From Gammaproteobacteria bacterium (GTDB lineage Bacteria > Pseudomonadota > Gammaproteobacteria > UBA4575), in contig WTFY01000003.1 in assembly GCA_011523795.1 (NCBI GenBank), forward strand, positions 62,001-126,000: 64,000 bases of DNA, read 5' to 3'. A program made the position numbers and the translations under genes. Below, piece by piece: positions 1 through 9,259 of this stretch (position 1 is the stretch's first letter; each line of letters starts with the position of its first letter). The notes beneath the pieces are model-generated. The model did no database searches. It saw nothing but the letters and a program-made list of their open reading frames with translations, and was not told the DNA's origin.

Positions 1-1
1 A

Positions 2-748
2 GAAAGCGGGTTCTTGGGCGCCGGATCGGCGAAAAGCAGTTACTTGCAAGTTGCTTCGGCAAATTGGCTGGGAAGTGCAGCTTTTGTTGCATCCCAGGTA
101 GAGGATGCGCTTTTTTTGGATATAGGGAGTACGACCACAGATATTGTAGCCGTTAAAAATAATCGGGTTATGAACGAAGGACGCACAGATTCTGAGAGAT
201 TGTACACACAGGAGATGGTTTATTGCGGTGTAGTACGAACACCAGTTTTCGCGCTGTGCAGAGCCGCACCTGTTGGAAACCGGCTCATCCCGGTTATAAA
301 TGAATATTTTTCTAATGCTGCTGACCTGTATAACTTAACGGGAGAGTTGCCGAGCTGGGCAGATATGTGCAGAACTCCAGACAATCGAGGAGCTGATGAC
401 GGATCCTGTGCAGCTCGTTTGGCAAGAACATTTGGATACGATTCAGTGCCGGAAGACTTGACCATGTGGCGAGAAGTTGCAGAGTACATACGTGAGCAAC
501 AGATCCAGACAATAATTAACGCATGTCGGAAACGCTTGTCTAGGCTGGGACCGTCTCTTGAGATTCCGATAATCGGTGGGGGTGCAGGACGGTTTCTTGT
601 GAAAGAAATTGCACAACGTCTGAACCGACAGTACGTGGATGCTGCTAGCTTGTTTGAATTTGAAAGCAAGAAAAAGGGTTTTGATCCAGGAGCTTGTGCA
701 CCTGCCGCATCCATTGCCTGCTTAGGTTTTCAGAGATTCTGCAGATGA
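2..748 (+). CDS. H4MPT-linked C1 pathway protein, hydantoinase/oxoprolinase-like (5' end missing)
   Basis: The reading frame is open to the left edge, so the true start lies outside the window; the in-frame TTG at 14 is not a credible start. The visible part carries LFLDIGSTTTDIVAV, the phosphate-binding signature of the ASKHA/hydantoinase A fold, and a second glycine-rich stretch, IPIIGGGAGRFLV, near the C-terminus. Proteins of this type occur in the H4MPT gene clusters of methylotrophs as a conserved protein of unknown reaction. The flanking pabB, amino acid kinase, mfnB, DUF447 and dihydropteroate-synthase-like genes support that reading. The stop TGA overlaps the ATG of pabB (ATGA at 745-748), implying translational coupling. 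The biochemical activity is not known; the family assignment is from motif and context. Confidence 0.75.
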   Translation, partial: ESGFLGAGSAKSSYLQVASANWLGSAAFVASQVEDALFLDIGSTTTDIVAVKNNRVMNEGRTDSERLYTQEMVYCGVVRTPVFALCRAAPVGNRLIPVINEYFSNAADLYNLTGELPSWADMCRTPDNRGADDGSCAARLARTFGYDSVPEDLTMWREVAEYIREQQIQTIINACRKRLSRLGPSLEIPIIGGGAGRFLVKEIAQRLNRQYVDAASLFEFESKKKGFDPGACAPAASIACLGFQRFCR

Positions 749-2136
749 CAGCACTTACGTACGTTGATCTTCCATACAAGGAAGACAGCACGTTGCTCTT
801 CGACAGAATTGCTGCAGAACCATGGTCAGTGTTTATCGACAGCAACCATCCCGGCAGCACACTTGGCCGCTACGACATCATGGTAGCAAGACCTGACGTG
901 CGTGTAATTACGCAAAACTTTGACACGAAGATACACACCTGCTCGCAATCTTATTCTGTATTGGATGGACCTTTTACGGTTCTGAAAGAACTGCTCTCGG
1001 AAGACAGGCAATTCGCATGCGATCTTCCATTTGTGGGTGGCGCACTTGGCTTCTTGAGTTATGACCTGTGTCGTTATATGGAGAGTATACCTTCCATAGC
1101 TGAGAGTGATGGGGCTATACCCGACATGGCTATGGGCATCTACTCTTGGGCTATAGTTGTTGACCATAAGAAAAAGAAATCAGTTTTGGTGGGGGACCTG
1201 TCCAGTTCAAGGACCAGAAGAAATTGGAATGAATTAATCAGGTTGTTTAAATGTCCTGTCGGCTACAAGAACTCTCAAGGGTTCAGGGTTGTAACTCCTA
1301 CTCGTTCCAATATGACTCATGACTACTATTCTCATGCGTTCAGAAAAATAAAAAAATATATTATTGAAGGCGATTGTTACCAAGTAAATCTTGCCCAGCG
1401 ATTTACTACTGAGGTCGAGGGGGATCCTTGGTCGGCTTACCGGATTTTGAGAAGAATTAACCCGTCACCATTCAGTGCCTACATGAGCTATCCCGACTTC
1501 AAGATTTTGAGTAATTCACCTGAGCAATTTTTGTCAGTCAAAGGCGGTATTGTGCAGACAAAGCCGATAAAGGGAACTCGCCCACGTTCTTCAGATCAAG
1601 ATAGAGATCGGAATTTAGTTCAGGAGTTAGTAGACAGCATAAAGGATCAAGCAGAAAACCTTATGATCGTAGATCTGTTGCGCAACGATATCAGCAAGAA
1701 TTGCGCGCTGGGGTCCGTGCAAGTGAAGAAGCTTTTCGACATAGAAACTTTTCCAAATGTTCACCACATGGTGAGTACCATTACAGGCAAGCTGAAAGCT
1801 CAACGCTCAGCAGTGGATTTGCTACGCGGCTGTTTCCCTGGTGGTTCAATAACTGGTGCCCCAAAAGTTCGTTCAATGCAGATCATCGAAGAACTTGAGC
1901 CACACCGGCGTGGAATCTATTGTGGATCGATCGGGTACATCGGATTTGATGGAAACATGGATATTAATATTGCAATCCGTACGATCTTACATCGAAACAA
2001 TCAAATGTATTTTTATACAGGTGGGGGAATCGTGTCTGATTCTGATGTAGATGCAGAGTATCGGGAGACATTTGACAAAGCGAAAGCCATGATGAGTCTG
2101 CTTAGTAAAGATAATGTCTATGCCTTGGGTAGTTAA
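745..2136 (+). CDS. pabB: Aminodeoxychorismate synthase component I (PabB)
   Basis: 463 residues starting at the ATG that overlaps the previous stop; an upstream in-frame start at 694 would run inside the preceding gene and is less likely. PabB converts chorismate with ammonia to 4-amino-4-deoxychorismate, leading to p-aminobenzoate (pABA). The C-terminal chorismate-binding domain is complete. It has the PIKGTRPR motif with Lys near residue 276; this lysine marks aminodeoxychorismate synthases, where anthranilate synthases have Ala. It also has VDLLRNDIS and the GCFPGGSITGAPK motif. pABA is needed both for folate and as the substrate of beta-ribofuranosylaminobenzene 5'-phosphate synthase in H4MPT synthesis, which fits its location between C1 cofactor genes. 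No pabA or pabC is adjacent. Confidence 0.93.
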   Translation: MTALTYVDLPYKEDSTLLFDRIAAEPWSVFIDSNHPGSTLGRYDIMVARPDVRVITQNFDTKIHTCSQSYSVLDGPFTVLKELLSEDRQFACDLPFVGGALGFLSYDLCRYMESIPSIAESDGAIPDMAMGIYSWAIVVDHKKKKSVLVGDLSSSRTRRNWNELIRLFKCPVGYKNSQGFRVVTPTRSNMTHDYYSHAFRKIKKYIIEGDCYQVNLAQRFTTEVEGDPWSAYRILRRINPSPFSAYMSYPDFKILSNSPEQFLSVKGGIVQTKPIKGTRPRSSDQDRDRNLVQELVDSIKDQAENLMIVDLLRNDISKNCALGSVQVKKLFDIETFPNVHHMVSTITGKLKAQRSAVDLLRGCFPGGSITGAPKVRSMQIIEELEPHRRGIYCGSIGYIGFDGNMDINIAIRTILHRNNQMYFYTGGGIVSDSDVDAEYRETFDKAKAMMSLLSKDNVYALGS

Positions 2137-2734
2137 AATTGGTGGCAGCTTGTATGAAAGCAGGTACCTCAAGGAGTGGCTTGAAATTCTCGCTGTTTGC
2201 CAGGCACACCAACTTGTGATTGTTCCGGGAGGAGGCCCATTCGCTGAGATGGTGCGTACTGCCGATAGACAATTCAATCTGGACGCTACACATGCACATA
2301 ATATGGCGGTTCTGGGCATGCAGCAATTTGCATACATGATGGCATCACTGTCTCCTAGCATGTGTTTGGCTAACTGCATGGAACAGATCAGGTGTTGCTG
2401 GAACGATAATAGGGTAGTTATTTGGGAGCCTTATAACATGGTAAGCCAACATTGCAGGTTCGAGAGAACGTGGGACGTGACATCAGACAGTCTTGCTGTT
2501 TGGCTGGCAGAATATCTGTCGATCAAACAGGTCTTGTTCGTCAAATCTGCACCGATAACACTCTCACAAACGACAATTCCTGAGCTACAAGTGCATAATT
2601 GCATAGATCCTGTGTTACCAGGTCTGTTAGCTGATTTGGATATCAGGGCGCACTTCATGCACAAGTCAGAGGCAAAAAAATTCAGGACGTTGATTCAGAA
2701 AAATTCTGAAAACTTGACCGATACTCAGTTTTGA
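2114..2734 (+). CDS. Amino acid kinase family protein of the methylofuran/H4MPT cluster (MfnE-like)
   Basis: 206 residues, overlapping the end of pabB by 23 bases; a second ATG at 2120 is an alternative start. The N-terminus VVKIGGSLYES and the loop IVPGGGPFAEMVR are the nucleotide-binding and substrate loops of the amino acid kinase fold. Archaeal MfnE of this fold phosphorylates 5-(aminomethyl)furan-3-methanol phosphate on the way to methanofuran. Bacterial homologues sit in methylotroph C1 clusters and are presumed to act in methylofuran synthesis. Presence of mfnB on the opposite strand 3 kb away supports this. The C-terminal half is cysteine- and histidine-containing and weakly conserved to my eye, so the exact substrate is inferred. 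Confidence 0.72.
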   Translation: MSMPWVVKIGGSLYESRYLKEWLEILAVCQAHQLVIVPGGGPFAEMVRTADRQFNLDATHAHNMAVLGMQQFAYMMASLSPSMCLANCMEQIRCCWNDNRVVIWEPYNMVSQHCRFERTWDVTSDSLAVWLAEYLSIKQVLFVKSAPITLSQTTIPELQVHNCIDPVLPGLLADLDIRAHFMHKSEAKKFRTLIQKNSENLTDTQF

Positions 2735-2776
2735 GTTTTGTGTTAGTCTAGAAATCGTGCGAATTTAGTCAGCCTT

Positions 2777-5305
2777 ATGATGCTTCACAAACTTGTGAGA
2801 ACCCCACTGTATGCTGTTATACAGCATCCGTATCTCATCATTCTGAGTATTCTGGTCTTTGTAATCGCTGTAACACCGCATATCAGAAATCTCTACATTG
2901 ACGCTTCAGCTGATTCGCTGATGCTGGAAAATGATCCTGATCTTGAGTATTACCGGGAAGTGCATCGTCACTTTGGGTTGGATGACTTTATTGTTGTCGG
3001 GTTTAAGCCTCATACTGGCATTCTGGACGAGACCACAATCAGTTTGGTTGACAGCCTTTCAAGGCAGTTTGAGCAAATCGAGGGCATTGCCGATGTAATT
3101 TCTATTGTCAGTGTTCCATTGCTCACACAACCTCAAGAGGACGAGGACACGGGTGAAATTACTTATCCGACCTTACTGTCTCCACAAGTGGATGTGAACA
3201 AGGCGTTTCAGGAATTTACTACCAGCCCGCTATATGTCGAAAATCTCGTAAGTAAAGATCTCAGTCTGACTGCCCTGCAGGTAGCCGTTGAGAAGAACGA
3301 GAAACTTGCAAGTTTACTGGAACGGAAATTTACCCTGATAGAAAAGAGCAATAGCGGGTTTCTGAATGAGGAGGAACAGTCCGAGCTAGAGTCAATCAGA
3401 CAGGAGGTCAGCACTCAGAAAAAGCTTAACAGTGAGAGATTTGAACAAATTCTTACCTCAGTACGGACTGTACTTTCCGGTATCGAAAAAGAGGGCAAGT
3501 ATTTTCTGGCAGGTACACCTTTGATTATCAATGATGTGAAAGTATTTGCCATGAATGATCTGGAAACATTCGGTATTGCCATTGCAGCAATCATGGTAAT
3601 TGTATTGTTTGTGTTTTTCAGGAATCCGGCCTGGATTTTCCTTGCATTGACATGTGCCGTATTAAATGTGTTGATTGTTTCCGGGATAGTCGGTTTGCTC
3701 GGGTATCAGCTAACAGTAATTTCATCAAACTTTATTGCATTACTTATTATATTTTCTATCGCTTTGTCTATACATGTCATTATCCGTTATCAGGAGGTCC
3801 AGTCACTTAATCCGGACGAGAGTGTAGAGGAAAATACGAAATCAGCAGTTTTGCAGATTGTTACTCCATGCTTTTACATGGTGTTGACTTCAGCCGTGGC
3901 ATTTTTTTCATTGACACTGAGTGACATCAGGCCTGTTATTACATTTGGCTATATGATGGTATTTGGCCTTGTTAGTGCATTTGTTCTTACATTCACTGTG
4001 TTACCTGCACTTATCAGAATGATCTCACCTAAACCCAGAAAATTACGCAAGGATACTTCATCAGCATTTCTAGACGGAGTGCTTCACCTGGTCATGGGAC
4101 ACAAAAAATCAGCAGTAGCCGTATTGATAGTGATGTTCCTGGTAAGCATGGCAGGAATCAGTCAGCTTACAGTAGAAAACAGGTTTATAGACTACTTCAA
4201 GAAGTCCACAGATATCTATCAGGGGCTTGAAATTATAGATTTAGAACTGGGTGGCACCGTGCCGCTGGAGGTTATGCTTGAGTTTATTCCAGATTCCGAA
4301 GAAAAATTAACTGAGGATGATGAGGTTGATGAGTTTGATGACTATTTGGCAGAACTTGAAGATACTCAAGATGACTTTACGGCCAAGAGCTACTGGTACA
4401 ATCGCAGCGGCATAAAGCAAATAGACAAAGTACATGATTACCTGGAAAGTCTGCCCCAGGTTGGGAAAGTCCTGTCGCTTTCTAGTATAGAGGAAGTGTT
4501 CCGTACCGTGAACGATGGTGAGTCTTTGGAAGACTTTCATCTTTCACTGATTTTTTCAAAAATACCAGAGGATATGAAACAGTCCATAATCTTCCCTTAC
4601 GTCTCGGTCGAGGGAAATCAAGCAAGAATACTAGCGCGCATCAAAGATTCAGACCCCTCGCTAGTAAGAAACGATTTGTTGAATAAAATTCGCGCAGACA
4701 TCCAGGGCAGTTTCATCAGAGATAACGAGGAAGTAAAGCTAACCGGGGTCAGTGTGCTTTACAACAATCTCCTGCAAAGCCTGTTCCGTTCCCAGATTCT
4801 GACGCTAGGCACAGTGTTTGCCTGCATTTTCATTGTGTTGGCCGTGTTGTTTCGTAGTCTGAAACTGGCACTGGTAGGTGCCTTGCCTAATGCATTTACT
4901 GTTCTGTTCATACTGGGTCTTATAGGTCTTGTAGGGATTCCGCTTGATATCATGACAATCACAACTGCAGCAATAACTGTTGGGGTAGGTGTAGACTACG
5001 CAATTCACTATATTCATAGGTACAAAAGAGAATATGCGCAGGTGGGTGACCACTATAAAGCCTTGCGTACAGCGCAAACAACAGTAGGCAAGGCGCTTTA
5101 TTTTACTTCCATTACGATAGCGTTAGGCTTTCTTATCCTAGTCCTGTCCAATTTCATACCTTCTATCTATTTTGGACTTCTTACAAGCCTTGCTATGCTG
5201 ATTGCCCTTTTTGCAACTTTCAGTGTAATTCCTTTATTACTAGCGGCAACGCCCACACAGCCTTTCAAAAATTTCCTGAAGCCTGATTTTGCTCAGCAAG
5301 GATAG
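2777..5305 (+). CDS. MMPL/RND-superfamily exporter
   Basis: 842-residue inner-membrane protein with the two-fold RND layout: an N-terminal helix (about residues 17-33), a large periplasmic loop, a block of five to six helices (about 262-415), a helix near 450, a second periplasmic loop, and a C-terminal helical block. The GVGVDYAIHYIHRY stretch in the last block is the characteristic MMPL-type motif. The second loop contains a strongly acidic insert (about residues 510-540, rich in D and E). Relatives export hydrophobic lipids, including hopanoids (HpnN type), so a lipid or isoprenoid substrate is possible, but none is demonstrated. Its 3' end overlaps the 3' end of convergent mfnB by 41 bases. 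The start is the first of two adjacent ATGs; no strong ribosome site is visible. Confidence 0.85.
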   Translation: MMLHKLVRTPLYAVIQHPYLIILSILVFVIAVTPHIRNLYIDASADSLMLENDPDLEYYREVHRHFGLDDFIVVGFKPHTGILDETTISLVDSLSRQFEQIEGIADVISIVSVPLLTQPQEDEDTGEITYPTLLSPQVDVNKAFQEFTTSPLYVENLVSKDLSLTALQVAVEKNEKLASLLERKFTLIEKSNSGFLNEEEQSELESIRQEVSTQKKLNSERFEQILTSVRTVLSGIEKEGKYFLAGTPLIINDVKVFAMNDLETFGIAIAAIMVIVLFVFFRNPAWIFLALTCAVLNVLIVSGIVGLLGYQLTVISSNFIALLIIFSIALSIHVIIRYQEVQSLNPDESVEENTKSAVLQIVTPCFYMVLTSAVAFFSLTLSDIRPVITFGYMMVFGLVSAFVLTFTVLPALIRMISPKPRKLRKDTSSAFLDGVLHLVMGHKKSAVAVLIVMFLVSMAGISQLTVENRFIDYFKKSTDIYQGLEIIDLELGGTVPLEVMLEFIPDSEEKLTEDDEVDEFDDYLAELEDTQDDFTAKSYWYNRSGIKQIDKVHDYLESLPQVGKVLSLSSIEEVFRTVNDGESLEDFHLSLIFSKIPEDMKQSIIFPYVSVEGNQARILARIKDSDPSLVRNDLLNKIRADIQGSFIRDNEEVKLTGVSVLYNNLLQSLFRSQILTLGTVFACIFIVLAVLFRSLKLALVGALPNAFTVLFILGLIGLVGIPLDIMTITTAAITVGVGVDYAIHYIHRYKREYAQVGDHYKALRTAQTTVGKALYFTSITIALGFLILVLSNFIPSIYFGLLTSLAMLIALFATFSVIPLLLAATPTQPFKNFLKPDFAQQG

Positions 5306-5978
5306 GGATACTCCTTCGAACCTTCATGAAAGTGTTTCTGTCAATATAACTAGTCCTTTCTTTTCTTGAACAAAGTGCAGTACGAAACCCTATGTAATGT
5401 GGGTCAGCCTTAATGAGTTCGGGTATATCTTCTATTGTCAGTGAGCCTGCAAGTCCTGTAAGAAGGCCTTTTTGCCTTGAGTGATTCACAAACTGCTTAA
5501 GATGCTGAAGATTTACATGCTTTAACAGGCTGCCCGATCCCTTACGTGCAGTATCCAGCATAACTCCTTTCAAGCCGGCATGCTTTACGTCATCAATAGT
5601 GCTGCCCAAGTCAGAATTCAAGTCAGCGAACATTACAGCAATGATGGAGATCCCTCTGCTAGCACAAGAGGCGAGGCGAGGAAGGCAACTTTCTAAATGG
5701 TGTTTGCTGAACATGCCGACCTTCACATAGTCGACACCAGTTTCAGCAGTTTTCAAAATCTGCTCTTCAATGGTAGTAGCGTCAGCAGGCAAGTCACCAG
5801 TTGTTGCGCTGATCAGACATTTTTCCCACAGGGTATCGACAATGCAGTGCATCATATCAAGTGGAATAGCACCTAGCGCCCCATGCTTTGGCTCCTTAAG
5901 GTCTATAATATCTGCTCCACATTCATAAACCACTTTTGCTTCTTCCAGATTACGAACACTTGCGAGCATACCTGTCAT
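5265..5978 (-). CDS. mfnB: (5-formylfuran-3-yl)methyl phosphate synthase
   Basis: 237 residues, the usual length for the family (formerly DUF556/UPF0264). The enzyme makes 4-(hydroxymethyl)-2-furancarboxaldehyde phosphate from two glyceraldehyde 3-phosphates, the first committed step to methanofuran or methylofuran. The TIM-barrel motifs are present: GADIIDLKEPKHGALGAIP near residue 20-38 with the Schiff-base-type lysine, SATTGDLP, and VDYVKVGMF around residue 80-88 with the second conserved lysine. The ATG overlaps the TAA of the DUF447 gene (TAATG), so it is the last gene of a three-gene minus-strand operon. Methylofuran is the C1 carrier partner of H4MPT in formaldehyde oxidation. Confidence 0.92.
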   Translation of the reverse strand: MTGMLASVRNLEEAKVVYECGADIIDLKEPKHGALGAIPLDMMHCIVDTLWEKCLISATTGDLPADATTIEEQILKTAETGVDYVKVGMFSKHHLESCLPRLASCASRGISIIAVMFADLNSDLGSTIDDVKHAGLKGVMLDTARKGSGSLLKHVNLQHLKQFVNHSRQKGLLTGLAGSLTIEDIPELIKADPHYIGFRTALCSRKERTSYIDRNTFMKVRRSIPILAEQNQASGNF

Positions 5979-6553
5979 TAGGACTCTCCTTCTTGTGACT
6001 TATGGAAACCGGAGACTTTCAGCATCAACCAGTTCCATGCTTCCCGCTCCCGCGGTCCAGCGGTTTTCTCAATTTTGGGTTTAAGATAGTCTATTTCATG
6101 ATTGATCTTTTCAATGTCCAGCATATGTAATCGACTGACCAGAATTGCAAGCTCGATTACTGCAAACTGCGCGCGGTTGTAACCATGAAAAGGAGCATGA
6201 ATAGCTTCGTGAACAACTTTGCAGAAATATTTAGGTCGGACCTGGTCATCAGTTTTTTGAATTACCTCTACTTCCGTATGTGAGATGCAGTTTGCTAGAC
6301 GTTCTCCTTGAATAATTTTAGTAGTGCGGGTTGGCCAGTCGTTGTGGCCCGTTAAACAACCGGCATAAACGCGCACATCATCGGTGTAGTTGAGAGTCGC
6401 TGTTCCTTGGCTTTCCAGGTTATCCAGAGTTATAGACGGTTTGAATGGCAGTATGACAAGATGCGCTTCGTATTCATGTATTCCCATAGGAGCGGCATGG
6501 ACATTTCCACCTGTGTCTAACGTAGTAAGAATGCACTCCCTTACAAATGGCAT
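5978..6553 (-). CDS. DUF447 family protein of the H4MPT cluster
   Basis: 191 residues starting MPFVRECILTTLDTGGNVHAAPMGI, which is the recognisable N-terminus of the DUF447 family (flavoreductase-like split-barrel fold). Members are conserved in methanogens and in H4MPT-containing bacteria, where they accompany cofactor genes; their reaction is unknown. It lies two bases after the stop of the dihydropteroate-synthase-like gene and overlaps the start of mfnB by one base, a tight operon. The C-terminal half (RLHMLDIEKINHEIDYLKPKI) is helical. Confidence 0.85.
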   Translation of the reverse strand: MPFVRECILTTLDTGGNVHAAPMGIHEYEAHLVILPFKPSITLDNLESQGTATLNYTDDVRVYAGCLTGHNDWPTRTTKIIQGERLANCISHTEVEVIQKTDDQVRPKYFCKVVHEAIHAPFHGYNRAQFAVIELAILVSRLHMLDIEKINHEIDYLKPKIEKTAGPREREAWNWLMLKVSGFHKSQEGES

Positions 6554-6555
6554 AC

Positions 6556-7980
6556 CTAGTTTCTGTTCCTGTTCTTGAGTTTGGCTTTTCGAGCTTTACG
6601 AGTGTGCATGGTTGAGCCTGAAGGTTTTAACTGAGTCAAGTCTTGCTTTTCCTTTCGTATTGCTACGCCCCACTCCAGTTCTTCATCCTGCTCATACCTC
6701 TTTCCTAGTTGCCAGGCTACATGCGCACGGGCATGTTCAACACCAAGATAAAATGCATGGCCGGTATCGTTTTCTATATTCAGGTGAGGATAAATCTCGT
6801 ATGGGTCAGTTGTGGTATTCATGCCATCCCTGTTATATGTGTGGATGCCTTCCTTGCTGACTTGTATTCGGTAATTTGGGTCTTTGACTCCAGCAGCAAA
6901 TTCCTTGATTTCCTCCGTGCTGTATGGGAAAGGGTCACATTCATGCAGTCCCATGAGTCCATGACTGTAGCCTTTCGGCGGGACATTATCGATTTTTGAA
7001 GCATGCATTATACGTCTAGCCAAATCTGCTTCACGCACGGCACATCGGCAATGCCCGCTGACTTCCGTGGTTAGCAAGTGCTGAATTGCCAACTCTGAAA
7101 TCAGTCCTGCTAGCATGGCATTGGTGCCTGCAGAGTCAGCGTGAGTAAGCTCAGTGAGATTTCCAATTCCCATCATTATTTCGATTTCAGGGTAACGTTT
7201 GCGTAGGTTTCGGTACCGGACGATGGATTCCGTGAATCCGAAATGTATCGGGTCAAGGATAGCGTCTGCAATGAACCTCCGGTTCATCCCGAAGAGCTTT
7301 TCGATTGCCCTGTACAAGGACCTGGTGTTACCGGGAGGACTGCCTATGACAATGGGTACAGAATCTACTTTATCCATAATCCATAGGCTTTCTTCACTCA
7401 GGCTTAGGAGGTAATCCGCACCGGCAGTTCCGCCCATGACCAGATCTTCCGGTGCCAGTGAGTCCACACTGACCATGAAGTTTTCTGATTTTAATGCTTG
7501 AACAGCCTCTCTTAGGTGAGGGAATGTGGTTCCTGGCAGGCAGCCAACATCAATGACATCCGCACCGTCCTGCCTATAGATATTTGCACGCTGTATGATT
7601 TCATCTACGGACATGCTGGGGGCGTCAACAATTTCCGCAAAAATCTGTACGTCATGTATGTTCAAATCAGCTTTTTTCTCCACTTGGCCGAGATAGGCAG
7701 GTAAATCTTTAAGTTCATTCGGCCCTCGCTCGACTGGGACCCCTAAAACCTTTGAGAGGCTCTCAATATCACCTCTGCAGCGTCCGGGAATTACGATTCG
7801 GCTGGCATTTCCGATATTCATCAAGCGATTTTCAATAATGTGTGTTGTCATCAATGCTGCCACGCTGACTCCCATCTGGCGTACATCGTAAGTAAAATTC
7901 GCTGGCTGGATGGATTGTAATACGCGACACAGGCTCTTTTCTGCAAGCTTTCCCGTCAGAAATAAAATATGTTCGCTCAT
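6556..7980 (-). CDS. Dihydropteroate-synthase-related protein (DUF6513 plus pterin-binding domain)
   Basis: 474 residues. The N-terminal ~140 residues (LFLTGKLAEKSLCRVLQSI...) form the family-specific DUF6513 domain. The middle part is a pterin-binding TIM barrel: EIVDAPSMSVDEIIQRA, GADVIDVGCLPGTTFP, FMVSVDSL and FIADAILDPIHFG match the conserved strands of dihydropteroate synthases. Relatives occur in methanogens and methylotrophs and are thought to take part in joining pterin and arylamine parts of H4MPT; this is not proven here. The C-terminus is lysine/arginine-rich (TRKARKAKLKNRNRN). First gene of the three-gene minus-strand operon reading toward mfnB; a 183-bp gap separates it from divergent prfB. 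Confidence 0.88.
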   Translation of the reverse strand: MSEHILFLTGKLAEKSLCRVLQSIQPANFTYDVRQMGVSVAALMTTHIIENRLMNIGNASRIVIPGRCRGDIESLSKVLGVPVERGPNELKDLPAYLGQVEKKADLNIHDVQIFAEIVDAPSMSVDEIIQRANIYRQDGADVIDVGCLPGTTFPHLREAVQALKSENFMVSVDSLAPEDLVMGGTAGADYLLSLSEESLWIMDKVDSVPIVIGSPPGNTRSLYRAIEKLFGMNRRFIADAILDPIHFGFTESIVRYRNLRKRYPEIEIMMGIGNLTELTHADSAGTNAMLAGLISELAIQHLLTTEVSGHCRCAVREADLARRIMHASKIDNVPPKGYSHGLMGLHECDPFPYSTEEIKEFAAGVKDPNYRIQVSKEGIHTYNRDGMNTTTDPYEIYPHLNIENDTGHAFYLGVEHARAHVAWQLGKRYEQDEELEWGVAIRKEKQDLTQLKPSGSTMHTRKARKAKLKNRNRN

Positions 7981-8163
7981 GCCTTTAAATTTGAATTTCG
8001 ACCATGCTGATTGTCAATATCGAGTATATATTACATTCAGGCGCATCCTGCGATTTGGAGTGGTCTTGCTATAGTGCCGTTCTCATGTCCAAAATCGCTG
8101 GTATCTACTGCTGGTAATACTTATGCGGTATCATACGCGCCTTAATTTGTCCTGGATATCAAT

Positions 8164-9259
8164 ATGGAAGTCAGTTCATTACACAGCATAATCGAAGACT
8201 TAAGGGTGCGTGTCACCAATTTAAGGGGGTACCTTTGACTACGATGACAAGCAAGCGCGTCTGCAAGAAGTCTGTCTGGAATTGGAAAGCCCTGAAATTT
8301 GGAATCAGCCGGAGACAGTACAGAAGCTAAGCAAGCAGCGTGCAGAACTTGAGAGAGTCGTAGAAGCAATCAAGGGAGTTGTGGCAGGAATAAGTGATGC
8401 TGAAACCCTGCTCGCACTGGCAGCAGATGAAAATGACCAAGAGACGGTACAGTCTGTTACAGATGACCTCTCAAACTTGGAGTCAAAGGTTTATGAGCTT
8501 GAATTCCACCGGATGTTTTCCGGCGAAATGGACCAAGGTAATGCCTTTCTCGATATTCAATCCGGGTCAGGTGGCACAGAAGCGCAAGACTGGGCCGAGA
8601 TGTTATTGCGCATGTACCTGCGCTGGGGGGAACGCAAGAATTTCAAAAGCGAGTTGATTGAGGTATCTCCGGGTGAGGTGGCAGGAATCAAAAGCGCAAC
8701 AATCAGGTTTGAAGGGGACTACGCATTTGGTTGGCTGCGAACTGAAACAGGTGTGCATCGTTTAGTACGCAAATCACCATTTGATTCAGGGAACCGCAGG
8801 CACACCTCTTTTGCAGCTGTCTTTGTATCACCTGAAGTCGATGATGATATCGAAATCGATATTAATCCTGCAGATTTAAGAATTGATGTTTATCGTGCTA
8901 GTGGAGCAGGTGGTCAACATGTGAACAAAACCGAGTCTGCAGTGCGAATTACCCATTTGCCAACAGGGGTTGTCACGCAATGTCAGAATGACCGTTCAAA
9001 GCACAGGAACATGGATACAGCAATGAAGCAGCTCAAAGCCAAATTATATGAGATGGAGTATAAAAAGCGTGAAGGGGAAAGGAAGGCTGTAGAGGACAGC
9101 AAGTCAGACATAGGGTGGGGCAGCCAGATTCGATCCTATGTTTTGGATCAATCCCGCATCAAGGATTTGCGCACTGCCGTGGAGACAGGTAACACGCAGT
9201 CTGTTCTAGACGGCAATCTAGACAGTTTTATTGAAGCAAGCCTGAAAGGTGGGTTGTGA
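8164..9259 (+). CDS. prfB: Peptide chain release factor 2, expressed by programmed +1 frameshift
   Basis: The full protein is 364 residues and needs a +1 shift. The zero frame from ATG 8164 encodes 24 residues ending VTNLRGYL, then an in-frame TGA at 8236-8238. Shifting at CTT-T continues with [22 protein letters not shown], which matches the family. The second frame then contains the GGQ peptide-release loop ([15 protein letters not shown]) and the codon-recognition region with [15 protein letters not shown]2 terminates translation at UGA and UAA. It overlaps lysS by a few bases, the standard prfB-lysS pair. A conceptual start at 8282 would lose the N-terminal domain and is wrong. Confidence 0.96.
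8224..8239 (+). promoter_or_regulatory. prfB programmed +1 frameshift site
   Basis: The run AGGGGG lies just upstream of CTT TGA C, the classic arrangement in which an internal Shine-Dalgarno-like sequence, a slippery CUU codon and a slowly read UGA stop cause +1 slippage. Low RF2 lets the shift win, so the site gives autoregulation of RF2. Reading frames before and after the shift match RF2 on both sides. Confidence 0.95.
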
